Source of the DNA: Climacteris rufus
Taxonomy: Eukaryota; Chordata; Aves; Passeriformes; Climacteridae
Length of the DNA stretch: 64,000 bases
Assembly: GCA_013398175.1 (NCBI GenBank)
Contig: VZRZ01000462.1
Coordinates: 6,339 to 70,338 of the forward strand
Reading direction: 5' to 3'
A program made the position numbers and the translations under genes. This document shows, piece by piece, positions 28,901 to 38,185 of this stretch. Below the pieces are notes generated by a model that ran no database searches, was not told the origin of the DNA, and saw nothing but the letters and a program-made list of their open reading frames with translations. How positions within the stretch are numbered: position 1 is the first letter of the stretch; each line of letters opens with the position of its first letter.

Positions 28901-31900
28901 TAAATATGCTAGAAAGATTATAGTTAGTGAAGTAATTACAAGTAAAGATCAACAAAGAAGTAAAGATCAACTATGTACCTAAGGAAGAATATTTTAAGTA
29001 TTTATCTTTGAGCATAATCAATTTTCAATTGAAAATGTAAGTTCAAAAATGTAATATTCAATTTGCTACTAAACAACTATCAAACTAGAAGCATTGATAC
29101 TAAAACTCTGGCCTAAAAGTATAACTTTTGAAAAAATAAAGAGAATAATTGCAGGACAGTTTCAAAAGTATGTTTCTATATCCTAGAGACATGAAACGAT
29201 CCAACAGTACTCCTGAATCTCTAAAATTTACACAGTAATAATTTTAATTGCAGCTAGATATAATTAACAGGAATCTACCAGCTTTCAGGGATGCCATCTA
29301 AAACTACAATCAAATAATCGCACTCTCAAACACCACTCACAAAGCGTAAGCCTGAATGAAAATGGAACAACTAAAATTTCAGATTAATGTTTAGAACCAT
29401 GGCTGCTTTTAATTCTTTCTCAATGTATTCAAAAAGTTCAAGAACTTAAAAATAAATGCAGCAATTCAAGTCCAAGTTACCAGATGTAAGAAGTGCCAGA
29501 GAGAAGAAGAAAAAAGTTACCTGTACGAAGTTTCAATGTTACACACATCCTAGTCAGAAGACATGCTTGCCAGCTTCCCTTTATAAACTGCAACGCACCA
29601 AAACATTCCAGCAGCAACGGCAGTATCACAACCTCTCACTGCACCACCACAACTGGAATTCATGCTGCTGAGATGTGCTCTACAGCTTCCAGGTATCCTT
29701 TGGCCGTATCTTTACCACCACCTTCCTGTCTCTGCCTGGTTGCCATGCTAAGTTCCTGTTAGTGAACTTGAGAGCTTTTTCGAAGTCCTGATCATAGGCA
29801 CGACAGACTGCTGCACGTACACCTAAGTCACAACTCTAGAGACTGTTGTGCACAGTAAATTCCTGATTAAGTTGCATATTGAGGACCTTTTAGAAGTTCA
29901 TACAGTTTTAAAAAGAAGTTTAAAATACATGATCTATTAAAAATTTTACATTACTACAATACCTGTCAGACATCTGAATGTAAAAATTTTCTTTTCTCCA
30001 CAATGCATACGGTTCATGTAATCAATCCCGTCTTTCTTTTTTTTCCAAACCAAGACATGTTTAATAAAATTCTATTTGTAAGCTGATTATTACTAAGCAA
30101 GAATACTTCTTGTTTGTCATCCTTAATTCAGCTTGAAAAAACTCCACATATTTGGTGGAATAAAAACATAAATGCTAAGATTTAACACTACTACTCTAAG
30201 AATTTGTGTGCTACATGCAAATCCAGCTATTTTTACTCTGAATCACATAACTGGACTGGCTATTTAAGAGTATTGCAGAAAGACTTTGAGTATGCTTTTT
30301 GACAAGCATTAGTCATAATACATATCATAATTCTGAGAGGCAAAAAAAGCAGACCTTTTTCTTTATCTTCTAAGGCAAATTCATCTTTGTGACATTTCAT
30401 GGAATCATAATGGTTGGAAAAAAACTCTAATGTCAGCAAGTCCAACCATCAACCTAGCACCACCACCATGTTCACCATTAAATCATGTCAGCAAGTGCCA
30501 TATCCACCCCTTTTTTTAACACTTGCAGGGATGGTGACTCCATCACTACCCTGGGCAGCCTGTTTCAATGTTTTACAGCCGCTTATATGAAGCATTTTTA
30601 TTTAATGTCTAATCTAACCCTCCCCTGGCATGACTTGAGGGCCTTTACTCTCATTCCGCCACTTCCTACCTGGCAGAAGAAACTGAAATACACCTTGCTA
30701 CAACCTGCCTTCAGGTAGTTGTACAGGGCAATAAGGTTCCCCTCAAGCCTCCTTTTCTCCAGGCTAAGAAACCCCAGTCCCCTTAGTCATTCCTCTTTAG
30801 AGTTGTGCTCATTTATATATAGGCTCTTTATGCTTACCAGTTTATTCTGAACCTTCTTTTAGCATTAGACAAAAACAGCAACACACTAACTTGTTCAGAG
30901 AAGGACACATGTAGCAGAACATTTTCTTTTGGAAACCTACAGAGTTGTGTTCAGAAGGTACAGTCAAAGAACCACTAGGCTGTCTCTACAGCAAAGACTG
31001 TGAAGGATAGTACCTACTCCGGGAAGTTGGTCTGGGGTCTTAAATTAACCCATGGAAGAAAACTCTGCAACCTTCAGAGGCAGACAGCGTCTCTACCCAC
31101 AAAACCCTCTAATGTATGAAATTAAAAGCTGCTTGCTGAAGCCATAAATGAAAACAGTTTATTTTCTTATTAGGAATTCCTTGCCCTGCATCAGTGTTCC
31201 ACAGATGTCACTAACTGTCATAAATGGATGACGTAGTAGCATTTGCCATACCCATATTTGCTTTCACCAGATACAAATATACAACACCTCAAAACATGAA
31301 TGATGGCAATAATGAAATCGTACTTACTGTAATCTCAGCCTTGCTCAGACAGATAGAGCCTCTGCAGCCATACTCTGTTTCATCTTCAGACTTGTAATAA
31401 CTGAGTGTGTTGCTTTTCAGAACTACCCATCGATCCTGCCATCCATGAATGTAGTTGGTCCACTGTAAAAAAAATTTCCAGAGATCAGCTAATGGAAAGA
31501 TAACAATAAAAGAAGTATGATGGATATTTTCTAGACTTTTGAGCACCCACAAGAGAAGACAACTTATTTTTACAAGTTCTTCCCAACTGAGAACTTTTTT
31601 CTGCTCAGAGCTCCTAGAAGAATTTTTCAAACTCCTAAAGGTATGAAAACTCAGTTGTTTCAAATGGTTAGTAAGACAACAGATGTCTGGACTCCAACTC
31701 CATTGCCAAGGTTAGGCACCCTGTCTAAAATCTTTAGCTAGGCCAAATAACTTAAGTGGAACATAGAATAATTTATTTAATATAAAATCTCATATAAAGT
31801 TCTCTTCATATAAATACAAACATGCCATTATCCCACAGCACAGTAAACAATTCCTGTAGTGCCTAGAGGAATCAATTAACTTTATCAATTTAATAGTGGC

Positions 31901-34784
31901 CATAGATGCTGCTTTAGGTTTTAATTCTACTTTCACTAAGAAGATACTTGCTTATCAGCCAACACCCAATCATGTTTTTGCTATTCAGATTTTTCTAGGC
32001 ATTACACATTCACACATGAACTAAAAACCGATGGTCCAGGAACATATTCTGGATTAATTCTAGAGGGATCTAGTAAGAAGTGACCAAAACATATTTGCAA
32101 CATCTTTCTAACTGCACTTTGTAGAATCATATGCACTTCAAAGAATCATATGACACTGATAGAAAATCAGGACTATCCTATAATTCTGACAATACGCTGG
32201 TACTTATTCATCAATCATGGTGTGAATATTATAAACTTGATAAAAATAGAAACAAGAGCATCAAAAACAATCTCATCATGCAAGCATTTCTTTGATTATG
32301 ACAAAGGTTCTTTGATGAAAAGCTCTGGGAAGCAAGGTCTTGTTAGCATGTAAGACTAACCATTATTCACCATTTTGTAATATAAAAAAGGGGGGGAAAG
32401 TCATCTAACAGTCTTGTTTCCACTTCATACTACATACATTAGTTTAAACATATTCCATAATTACATTTAACTTTCGTAATAAGACAATGAGGTCCAAGGA
32501 AAAAAATATAGTTGAGAAGTTCCTAACCATTTTCAAATGTAGGCAAGACCTTGATTTGCTCTTCAAATATTAAGCCCTTTTCCATCTCTTAATACATCTA
32601 ATTGCTAAGTACAGCATTACTTAAAGAAAGCCTCAAGTGTGCTTAGTGCATGAACTGGTAGCACAAGTGGTAATGGAGGTATATTATTTCCTGCCTTCCT
32701 CTTCACCTATCTCTCATGTTCCCAATTCTTTCCAACATGTGAAAGGCAGAGTCCTAACTTATCTTGGGGGAAGAAAAAAGCACGGGATAGCACCTTTCCT
32801 TCTTTGAAAAAGTTAAGAGAAACATATATAGCAGTGAATCTGGCATCTGCTGTTGCAATCAAAGTTTGCTGTTGCAATCCAAATGTGCCATGACTTAAGA
32901 GGCTCCTTAAACTACACTTGGGTAGGCACAAGGTTTTGGCAGAGAAAAGACCAGTGTTTTTCCAAGCATTTAGATTCTTGTGCTTTGTGAAAGACTCTTC
33001 CACACTTAAGTTCTTTCCTTGTATCCACTTTGAAATCATTAGCAGGAAATACAATGGAAAAAAGCCTAGAGTTTCAAAACATTTCAAAGGACCAGCAGGA
33101 TGTACTTCTAACAAGTTACTCTTACCACAATACTCCATTTCCTTCAGAGCTTTTGTCTTTATTGAAGGGCAGAACTACCTGAAACACTACTAAGCACACA
33201 GTGAACTGCAGCCTACTTGTATCATTTTAGAACTCCATTATACACAGTGAGTTATTAAAAATACATATTTCCTTAGTAGAAAGTTCAGTATGCTACCATT
33301 TCATTTTAATTAGTTTATCTCAGTTATTACTGAGGTATCAGCTAACAAAAGGTAACCTTATCCCTCAAACATATTCACTGCGACAGGTTTCACCATACTT
33401 GACTATTCAGATTAAATTCCATGTTCTCACGGGAAAGACAGTCTCTGCTACACTCCGCGCATAATCATCCAGAAAAGTAAAAAGTTTGCACATACCCAAG
33501 CTACAGAATGTCTGAAGCCATGGCTCCACCTGCTACACCACTGAGAAAGAGCACCTGAACTTTGTACTTAATTTGCTAACATAACAATTAATTACATCCC
33601 ACAAATTACATCTGTTCTAAGGATCTTACCCAGGGGAAACTTGGCCGTGAAAAAAATTCAAACAAAACAGCAAAACTACACCTAACAAACATCTCATATT
33701 GTAACTGCTCTACCATCTCACATCCATCTCATTCACTTCTTCCCCCATTCACTATTAGGTAAGATCTCACAAATGAAAGCAGAGATCCTTCTTTTCTCCT
33801 AACATTTCTCTCTTATCTCTGGGGTTAGAAACATTTTCAAAATGGAAGGAGTTCACAAAGTCCCTCACAACAGTGTGACCTCAGTTATGGCTGTTTTCTT
33901 CATATCCAGGGCAGTTTGAGATGTCTCTATCCTGTGCCCCCTACGTTGGCTTATGCCTAACCTTATCGTGTAGGGCAGGAAAAACAACTCAAAACATAGT
34001 GCTTTAGTCCTACACATATTATTCTGAACGTACGCTGTAATAAAGAAAAAAAACAAAAAAACAAACTTGCATTCAAACTTAGCAATCCAATATTCAACTT
34101 CAAAGTACTCCTGAAAATAAAATTTCACAGTCTCAACAGACACATGCTTGGAAGTCACCTTATTTTCAGTAATAAAAGCAAAAGTAATTATGGTTATTTT
34201 TAAAAGGGGAAACAACCCGTAGGGCCATTTTCCTTTTCCGCTCCTCCCGTTATCTCTTGCCGCAGGAGTATTTCACTGCCCTGTTTTGATATTTGCACTA
34301 AAAGCTGTGCCCACTCCCGAGGAGCCACCACTGGCTGCGGGTGCCTCCGGGAGCTCCCGGCTTGCCGTGCCACCCAGGCCCGGCGCCGCTCCGGCCGGAG
34401 CCCGAGGCGCGGGGACGACGCCCTCCCGGCGCGGCTGCCGGAGCCCCGCGGCGNNNNNNNNNNNNNNNNNNNNNNNNNNNNNNNNNNNNNNNNNNNNNNN
34501 NNNNNNNNNNNNNNNNNNNNNNNNNNNNNNNNNNNNNNNNNNNNNNNNNGGCCGTGCCAGCGCCGCCCGCGGAGCCGCCGGGCCCCCCCGCCGCCGGGCC
34601 CCTCGGCCCGAGCCCCCGGGGCAGTCGCGGCTGACAGCGAGAAGTGTGGGGGGCGGCAGGGCGCAGGAAAGGGGTAGAGGCGCCTTACCTTGCTGAGCAC
34701 CCCACAGAGCTCAACAGGCAGCCCGCGCTCGGTCTCGGGGTCCTCCTCGGAGCCGGAGGAATTCCAGCTCTGGTTGTCCGACAT
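10871..34784 (-). CDS. CERT1: CERT1 gene model, coding exons 1-3 (5' part only)
   Basis: Ceramide transfer protein (COL4A3BP, Goodpasture-antigen-binding protein) carries ceramide from ER to trans-Golgi for sphingomyelin synthesis. The coding segments are 34784-34689, 31462-31328 and 10987-10871. They join in phase 0 and give residues 1-116 of a protein about 600 long. Seen: the start MSDNQSWNSSGSEEDPETER, then a PH domain from about residue 23 to 116. The PI4P-binding positions known in the human domain are kept with identical numbering (W33, Y36, R43, Y54, K56, R66), as is G67, the site of the LY-A loss-of-function change. All junctions are GT-AG. The serine-repeat phosphorylation region, middle region, FFAT motif and START domain are not in the window. 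The gene is head-to-head with POLK. Identity is very secure from near-identity to the human protein. Confidence 0.97.
12500..13550. mobile_element. ERV-related complex interspersed repeat with internal degenerate repeats
   Basis: I recognise this as a multicopy avian repeat usually associated with endogenous retroviruses. The evidence within the window is a second, shorter copy at 19000-19262, sharing the order GATAAxGA(T/C)xGGGAGA, GAGTTGGxxAAAAC, TTTAATTTAT and CTGCCACTCCTTCCTCA. It is more GC-rich than the flanking intron. Its middle part (about 12905-13260) has degenerate units containing CTGCTCCAGC-like blocks spaced 44 to 52 bases at first. Open frames here (12668-12982 minus, 13259-13537 plus) are by-products of composition. 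Family name, orientation and exact ends are uncertain. Confidence 0.6.
14265..14832 (+). mobile_element. CR1 LINE, 3' end
   Basis: CR1 is the main LINE family of birds and is typically 5'-truncated. Seen here: the usual 3' CR1 succession, including CAGTTTTGGGCACTACA, AGAGACTGAGGGGAGACCTCA, GATATCAGGAAAACGTTTTTC, GAGGGTGGTTGGCACTAGAAC, GGAGTTGGACTTGATGGTCC and CCTTCCAACTCAGC. It closes with an ATTCTGT-type terminus at 14825-14831. Only the far 3' part of ORF2 and the 3' UTR are present, and reading frames are broken, so it is inactive. Confidence 0.9.
19000..19262. mobile_element. Second, truncated copy of the 12500-13550 ERV-related repeat
   Basis: The stretch follows the same order of blocks as the left third of the 12500-13550 repeat: GATAAGGACAGGGAGATCA, then ACTTGGAGAAAAC, TTAATTTATTGCCAG, GAGAAACAAGACAAAACTAA and CTGCCACTCCTTCCTCATGC. 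It ends soon after CTGCTCCAGCAAGGATC. Divergence between the copies indicates old, independent insertions rather than a recent duplication. Same orientation as the longer copy. Confidence 0.6.
19945..20645 (+). mobile_element. LTR-like retroelement fragment
   Basis: A segment of distinct composition contains two AATAAA signals (GGCAATAAACACC near 20090 and ACCAAATAAAATCC near 20545). The second is preceded by a CTCTTTCTC-rich pyrimidine stretch and followed by a U5-like tail that includes CAGAGGAATTT, which I recognise from avian LTRs. TG near 19946 and TTACA near 20643 are possible ends, but no target duplication is visible. Open frames (20162-20659) do not resemble a retroviral protein. Confidence 0.5.
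30395..30830 (-). mobile_element. CR1 LINE, 3' end, antisense to the window
   Basis: The plus strand shows the reverse complement of a CR1 3' end. It begins near CATGGAATCATAATGG and runs through AGCAAGTCCAACCATCAACC and ACCCTGGGCAGCCTGTTTCAA, ending in GCCTCCTTTTCTCCAGGCTA. These blocks are the complements of the CR1 order seen at 14265-14832. It is interrupted by small changes and has no intact frame. It is co-oriented with CERT1 transcription. Confidence 0.88.
31328..31462 (-). CDS. CERT1: CERT1 coding exon 2 (residues 33-77, PH domain core)
   Basis: The exon is 135 bases, 45 codons, from WTNYIHGWQDRW to SKAEIT. The acceptor is a T-rich tract ending ACAG and the donor is gtaagt; both junctions are phase 0. 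It encodes the basic groove that binds phosphatidylinositol 4-phosphate on Golgi membranes: W33, Y36, W40, R43, Y54, K56, R66 and G67 are all present. Two positions differ from the human protein as I remember it: S49 (human N) and E75 (human V). Confidence 0.97.
31463..34688 (-). other. CERT1: CERT1 intron 1, 3.2 kb
   Basis: The intron has a phase-0 gtaagg donor at 34688 and a T-rich CAG acceptor at 31463. The first 400 or so bases on the gene strand are CpG island and include the assembly gap. The rest is AT-rich single-copy-looking sequence. Long open frames such as 33865-34215 and 32707-33138 show no recognisable protein. I see no exon, RNA gene or clear mobile element here. Confidence 0.85.
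34454..34549. other. Assembly gap (96 N)
   Basis: A run of 96 N lies inside CERT1 intron 1, 139 bases downstream of the exon 1 donor. Both flanks are almost pure G+C with long C runs, so the gap is probably a sequencing failure in CpG-island DNA. Its true length is unknown. No coding sequence is expected in it, because the splice junction is on the near side. Confidence 0.98.
34689..34784 (-). CDS. CERT1: CERT1 coding exon 1 (residues 1-32)
   Basis: The coding part of exon 1 is 96 bases, 32 codons, ending LCGVLSK and followed directly by the donor gtaagg (phase 0). The ATG at 34784-34782 was chosen because the protein from it matches the known mammalian N terminus residue for residue. An in-frame TAG at 34892-34890 closes the frame upstream. 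Between that stop and the ATG the frame is open for 35 codons with no other ATG, but with an in-frame CTG at 34886 and GTG at 34847. The segment encodes the acidic N-terminal tail and the first strand of the PH domain. Confidence 0.97.
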
Positions 34785-35100
34785 GGAGACCGGAGTCGCA
34801 GCCACCGCCGAGCCGCCGAGGAAAGAGCCGGAGCGGCCCCCGCCCACAGCAGCCTCCTCCTCCTGCCGAAGGGACGAGAGCGCCAGGCTCTACCCGAGCG
34901 GGTGCCGTCACCGAGCACCTCCTGCCCCTGCCGGCGACCAGGCTCGTAGCCCCAGGCTCCCCTCGCCGCGGCCCCGCAGACCCCGCCCGCGGCCAGAGCC
35001 ACAACACCGGGGCGGTGAGAGAAGGAGGGGCGAGCGCGCCTCCGCCTGCCGGGCACCCGCTCAGCGCGCCCCCGCCGCCACTCCCGCTGCCGCCATCTTA
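34785..35100 (-). other. CERT1: CERT1 5' untranslated region (upper boundary uncertain)
   Basis: This GC-rich sequence lies upstream of the CERT1 ATG. It contains an in-frame stop at 34892-34890, so an AUG-initiated N-terminal extension on an unspliced leader is not possible. No transcription start can be read from sequence. The 35100 limit is only the position of a YY1-like element, which often sits close to a start site. Confidence 0.4.
35089..35100 (+). promoter_or_regulatory. YY1-like site, copy 1
   Basis: GCCGCCATCTTA matches the YY1 core (reverse complement AAGATGGCGGC). YY1 sites of this kind usually lie at or just downstream of start sites of CpG-island promoters. Orientation on this strand is compatible with a nearby start for either gene. 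Confidence 0.45.
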
Positions 35101-35159
35101 GGTGAGGCGAGCGCTCAGTACCACCATCCACCAGCACCTCCCCGCCGCGCGACACCCCA

Positions 35160-35172
35160 CGGGAGTTGTAGT
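35160..35172 (-). promoter_or_regulatory. ACTAYRnnnCCCR motif (ZNF143/THAP11 type), copy 1
   Basis: On the minus strand the 13 bases read ACTACAACTCCCG, a perfect match to ACTAYRnnnCCCR. This element is common in housekeeping and bidirectional mammalian promoters and is associated with ZNF143, THAP11 and HCFC1. It lies 376 bases upstream of the CERT1 ATG. Binding is inferred. Confidence 0.65.
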
Positions 35173-35233
35173 TCTGCCTCGCACTGTCCTGAGCCCGGGC
35201 GCCATTGTCTCTCGCCGGTGCCGCAGGGCGTGC

Positions 35234-35246
35234 TGGGAGATATAGT
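35234..35246 (-). promoter_or_regulatory. ACTAYRnnnCCCR motif (ZNF143/THAP11 type), copy 2
   Basis: On the minus strand the 13 bases read ACTATATCTCCCA, again a perfect match. It has the same orientation as copy 1 and starts 74 bases from it. The adjacent GCA makes the longer TGCTGGGA block typical of this motif. Confidence 0.65.
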
Positions 35247-35327
35247 CTCACTTCTGCGGGGGACTGACGCCATCTTGGTGTCGTCATTCCAGTGGCGACG
35301 CCAGCGGGTGCCACCTCAGCGCCCCCG
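35247..35327 (+). other. POLK: POLK non-coding exon 1 (start uncertain)
   Basis: POLK translation starts in exon 2, so an upstream untranslated exon is required. Two donor sites fit here: CCCCCG before gtgagg (exon end 35327) and GAGG before gtaagg (exon end 35333). The start is unknown; 35247 is only the base after the second ACTAYRnnnCCCR motif. The exon lies in the CpG island, facing away from CERT1. Confidence 0.4.
35269..35277 (+). promoter_or_regulatory. YY1-like site, copy 2, near the POLK start
   Basis: GCCATCTTG matches the YY1 core. It lies about 50 bases before the candidate POLK exon 1 donors, so it may mark the POLK first exon. Confidence 0.45.
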
Positions 35328-35530
35328 GTGAGGGTAAGGCTCCTGCCAAGGGCGACGGAGATGCCCGGAGCGATGTTTGCTTTGTCTTTTGTGAGGAGAC
35401 ATTTGCTTTATGTTTAGCGAGGCGAAGCGTCTCTCCAGCTCTGCTTACTTTCTAGGGTGAGGAGATGTAGCGTTTCTTCCTCGCCTCACACCGGCAGGAC
35501 TCGGGGCAAGAGCGGGTAGTTGAGGGAGGT

Positions 35531-35540
35531 GCGCGCCAAA
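35531..35540 (-). promoter_or_regulatory. E2F-like site
   Basis: The minus strand reads TTTGGCGCGC, a match to the E2F consensus TTTSSCGC. It lies just inside POLK intron 1, within the CpG island. Another YY1-like AAAGATGGTGG follows at 35554. Whether it serves POLK, CERT1 or neither is unknown. Confidence 0.4.
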
Positions 35541-38121
35541 CTTTTCCCTACTCAAAGATGGTGGAGGCGGCGGGAAAGAGCTGGAGATGCCGCCGGCTCA
35601 GGGTGAAACGGGAGGGGTGGGCGGGCCGTCCGGATCCGTTCGGGTTCTGCTTCCCGTTTGGTACCTAAAGGCGTGGGTTGGGCAGAGCCGCCAGAGTAAT
35701 GGGTCAGCGGTCGTCATCAGCTGAGGGGTACTACGGGTGTCCTGTCATCCATTTATTACACTTCTTCGTAGCTTAGGAAACGAGACGGTAATTTCTTTCA
35801 TAAGACTTAGTCTGAAATATGTGTATTCGTCGATATTTATGGGTGAGATTTATTTGTGGAAAGGAGAAACCCCGCTATTGAACCGGTCACTTTACGATTT
35901 GTGGACAGATACAGTGGGTTGGGAAAGGCTTAGGGTTTGTACTAACCCGTCTCCTTTCTCATGATTTCTTGGGCAGGAGGAAAATGTGGTAAATAGTGTT
36001 GGTTGAGAAAACTTCAGTTTTGGAAGATACGCTTCTGGTTATATCTCAAGCGCACTGCTGCACAATTCTGTTTTCTCTGACTTCCTCCTTATGACAAATC
36101 ATTGTGTAATTTTCTCATGTTAGATTGTTTGAAAGTTTCCGTAGAGGGTTTATTATTTTCTGAAAGAGCATTGATACAGGTACTTACATGCATTCTCTAT
36201 ATGTAGCGGCTAAAAATGTTAAATAATATTCGTGCCTGCTTAAAGTCTCAGAATATAAAGACATTTAAAATGAATGCAGCACTGAGGTTGATTCTAAATG
36301 CAGCATAGTTGTCCTAAACAATTAGAAATAAAGGATAGTCACTGGTATCTTAATATTTGTGTAATTTCTGCAATGCATGGGGACAAACTTATAGAAATCT
36401 ACCATGGGTGCTACTTTAGACTATTTTTTAATATATAAAATGTTGCTGAAAAACTGTGTTCTTTGATTCACTATGTGTTTGGAAAGAAACTAAGCACAAT
36501 TTTTTTCTTCTTAGTATTGTTTTCAATATACTGTATTTGTCAAGCAAGCAGAGTGGCTGAGTTTTGTAAATATTGATATGTATGAAAATAATTTATAGTT
36601 TTTCTCTGCAATATGCTGTCGAAGTTAAACAGCATCACCAGTTGTGTTTTCCCAGTTAAACTCTGAATGAACTTCTTTATCATGATCAGGAGCAGGAGCT
36701 GAAGAGACATGTCTGAGCAAGTCCTTTTAGCAGTGGCAGTGATGTCTTCATAGCCATTCCCTGCTGTGGTTTTGATCTGAAACTATTCACTTAGTTACAA
36801 AAGTAGCTTCCCTTTTGGTTTTTTTCCCCCTCCAGAACATTGACTCAATCAGGTGTTATAAAATAAAAAAGCCTTGGGTAAATATTTTTTCAGGTTGTTC
36901 AACAACCACATCCATCCTTTTTAGAGAGAATATTTGTTTTGATTATTAATTCTGGCTAGCATTTTACAACCAAACTTTAAACGAAAAAATACCGGATGCT
37001 AAAAGGTTTGCCTTTTCAACTTTTCATATAATGCATTGTCTGTGCTAGGTAATAGATATTCATTTCTCATCTGCCACATGCTCCTAAAGTGTCTTATTTT
37101 TTAACACAGTGTCACCAGTTTATATTCTTCCAAAAGCTGTATTGGGATTGTGAATATCCTGTGTAAATTACCCCTTCTTTCTAATGTTCCGATCATTTTT
37201 TTAAATTATGGCATGCTGTCTGTTACTCTTAATGAGATTAGGCCATATCCTTATCAGTGAGCATGGTGTGCAGTGGGAGTAGATTTGTAGAGGGAATATT
37301 TAGTGCTGAGGACTTGAAGTTCTACTTACACAGGTTTTGAGAGGTGTTTTTCCCATGGAGAGCACCTACAGTAACAACTGCTGTTTGGAAAGTGTGCTCT
37401 GGAAGAGCAGTCTCCCAGTTATGTGTAGTTTGAAAGGAGTCTAGTTTGCCCATGCCGAGACCAATCTCGAATGCAAACCAAAGCATGGGAAATCAAATCG
37501 GTATCCTGATACACTCACTACTTTCTAGCTATTTCTATACTTTTTCTGCTGAACCTTTATTTTGTGCTTCATTGGTGTGTTTGTTCTTTCATTGTCGGTA
37601 CCCCTTCTAGTGTCTTAGAGATTGCAAGGGGTTCACAAGCTACTGTTTTAAGTGGACAGAGTCACCACCTTTGTTAGAACAGCAGAACAGACAGTGCAGT
37701 TCTGTATTGCTGAATATACTGCTTGTAACACAAAATGGGGGGACTTGAGTTTTATTTCTAGGGATGACGGTCATAATAAGCACTGTCAAGTGGGTAGTTT
37801 TATAAATACCTTTATTTTTTTCTTCTTCCTTTTTGTATATCTATTTTCCACTGCCATACCTTCTATTTTAGGGTGGTCTTTTTATGTTTTTAAAACACAG
37901 TCACCACTAGTATATGAACAGTTTCTAGTATGTTCATGGTCACAATTATGTTTTTTCTGAAATATAAGACTGTTTTTCTTAGGAGGATTCTTAAAGGAGG
38001 TTTGTTATACCACAGCATATTACCTCATAGTATAGGCTCAGAAATATTAATGATTCAGACACTTTTTTCTAAAACAGTCTTGCTCTCTGTGAATCACTGT
38101 ATTAGGGTTTTGTTTTTAACT

Positions 38122-38185
38122 TAAAAACAAAAAAACCAAAACAACAACAACAAAAAAAACCCACACAAAAAAAACCCCAACAACA
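38122..38185 (+). repeat. A-rich low-complexity tract (AAAAC, AAC units)
   Basis: About 64 bases consist of A runs with interspersed C, including ACAACAACAAC. It could be the tail of a decayed insertion on this strand, but no element body is recognisable before it. Confidence 0.8.

Larger units (their letters stand above)
10988..31327 (-). other. CERT1: CERT1 intron 2, 20.3 kb
   Basis: This large intron separates exons 2 and 3. Identifiable contents are an ERV-related complex repeat (12500-13550), a CR1 tail (14265-14832), a shorter copy of the first repeat (19000-19262), an LTR-like element (19945-20645) and an antisense CR1 (30395-30830). The stretches 10988-12499, 14833-18999, 20646-30394 and 30831-31327 are AT-rich and show no exon or repeat that I recognise. 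The longest open frames, 16313-16738 and 27725-28111, are of a length expected by chance. Confidence 0.85.
34300..35700. promoter_or_regulatory. CpG island and bidirectional CERT1/POLK promoter
   Basis: This is the only extended GC- and CpG-rich block in the window. It spans CERT1 exon 1, the space between the genes and the start of POLK. There is no TATA box or CCAAT box in the central part. Seen: two perfect ACTAYRnnnCCCR motifs (35160-35172 and 35234-35246), YY1-like elements near 35089, 35269 and 35554, and an E2F-like TTTGGCGCGC at 35540-35531. In mammals these two genes are also arranged head-to-head at a shared promoter. The start sites themselves cannot be placed from sequence. Confidence 0.85.

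Noticed and set aside
34685..35314. 209-codon minus-strand frame overlapping the CERT1 start
   Set aside because: Out of frame with CERT1, arginine- and alanine-rich as expected for GC-rich DNA, and no family resemblance.
34690..35331. 213-codon plus-strand frame across CERT1 exon 1 and the promoter
   Set aside because: It is antisense to verified CERT1 coding sequence and is open only because CpG-island DNA has few stop codons.
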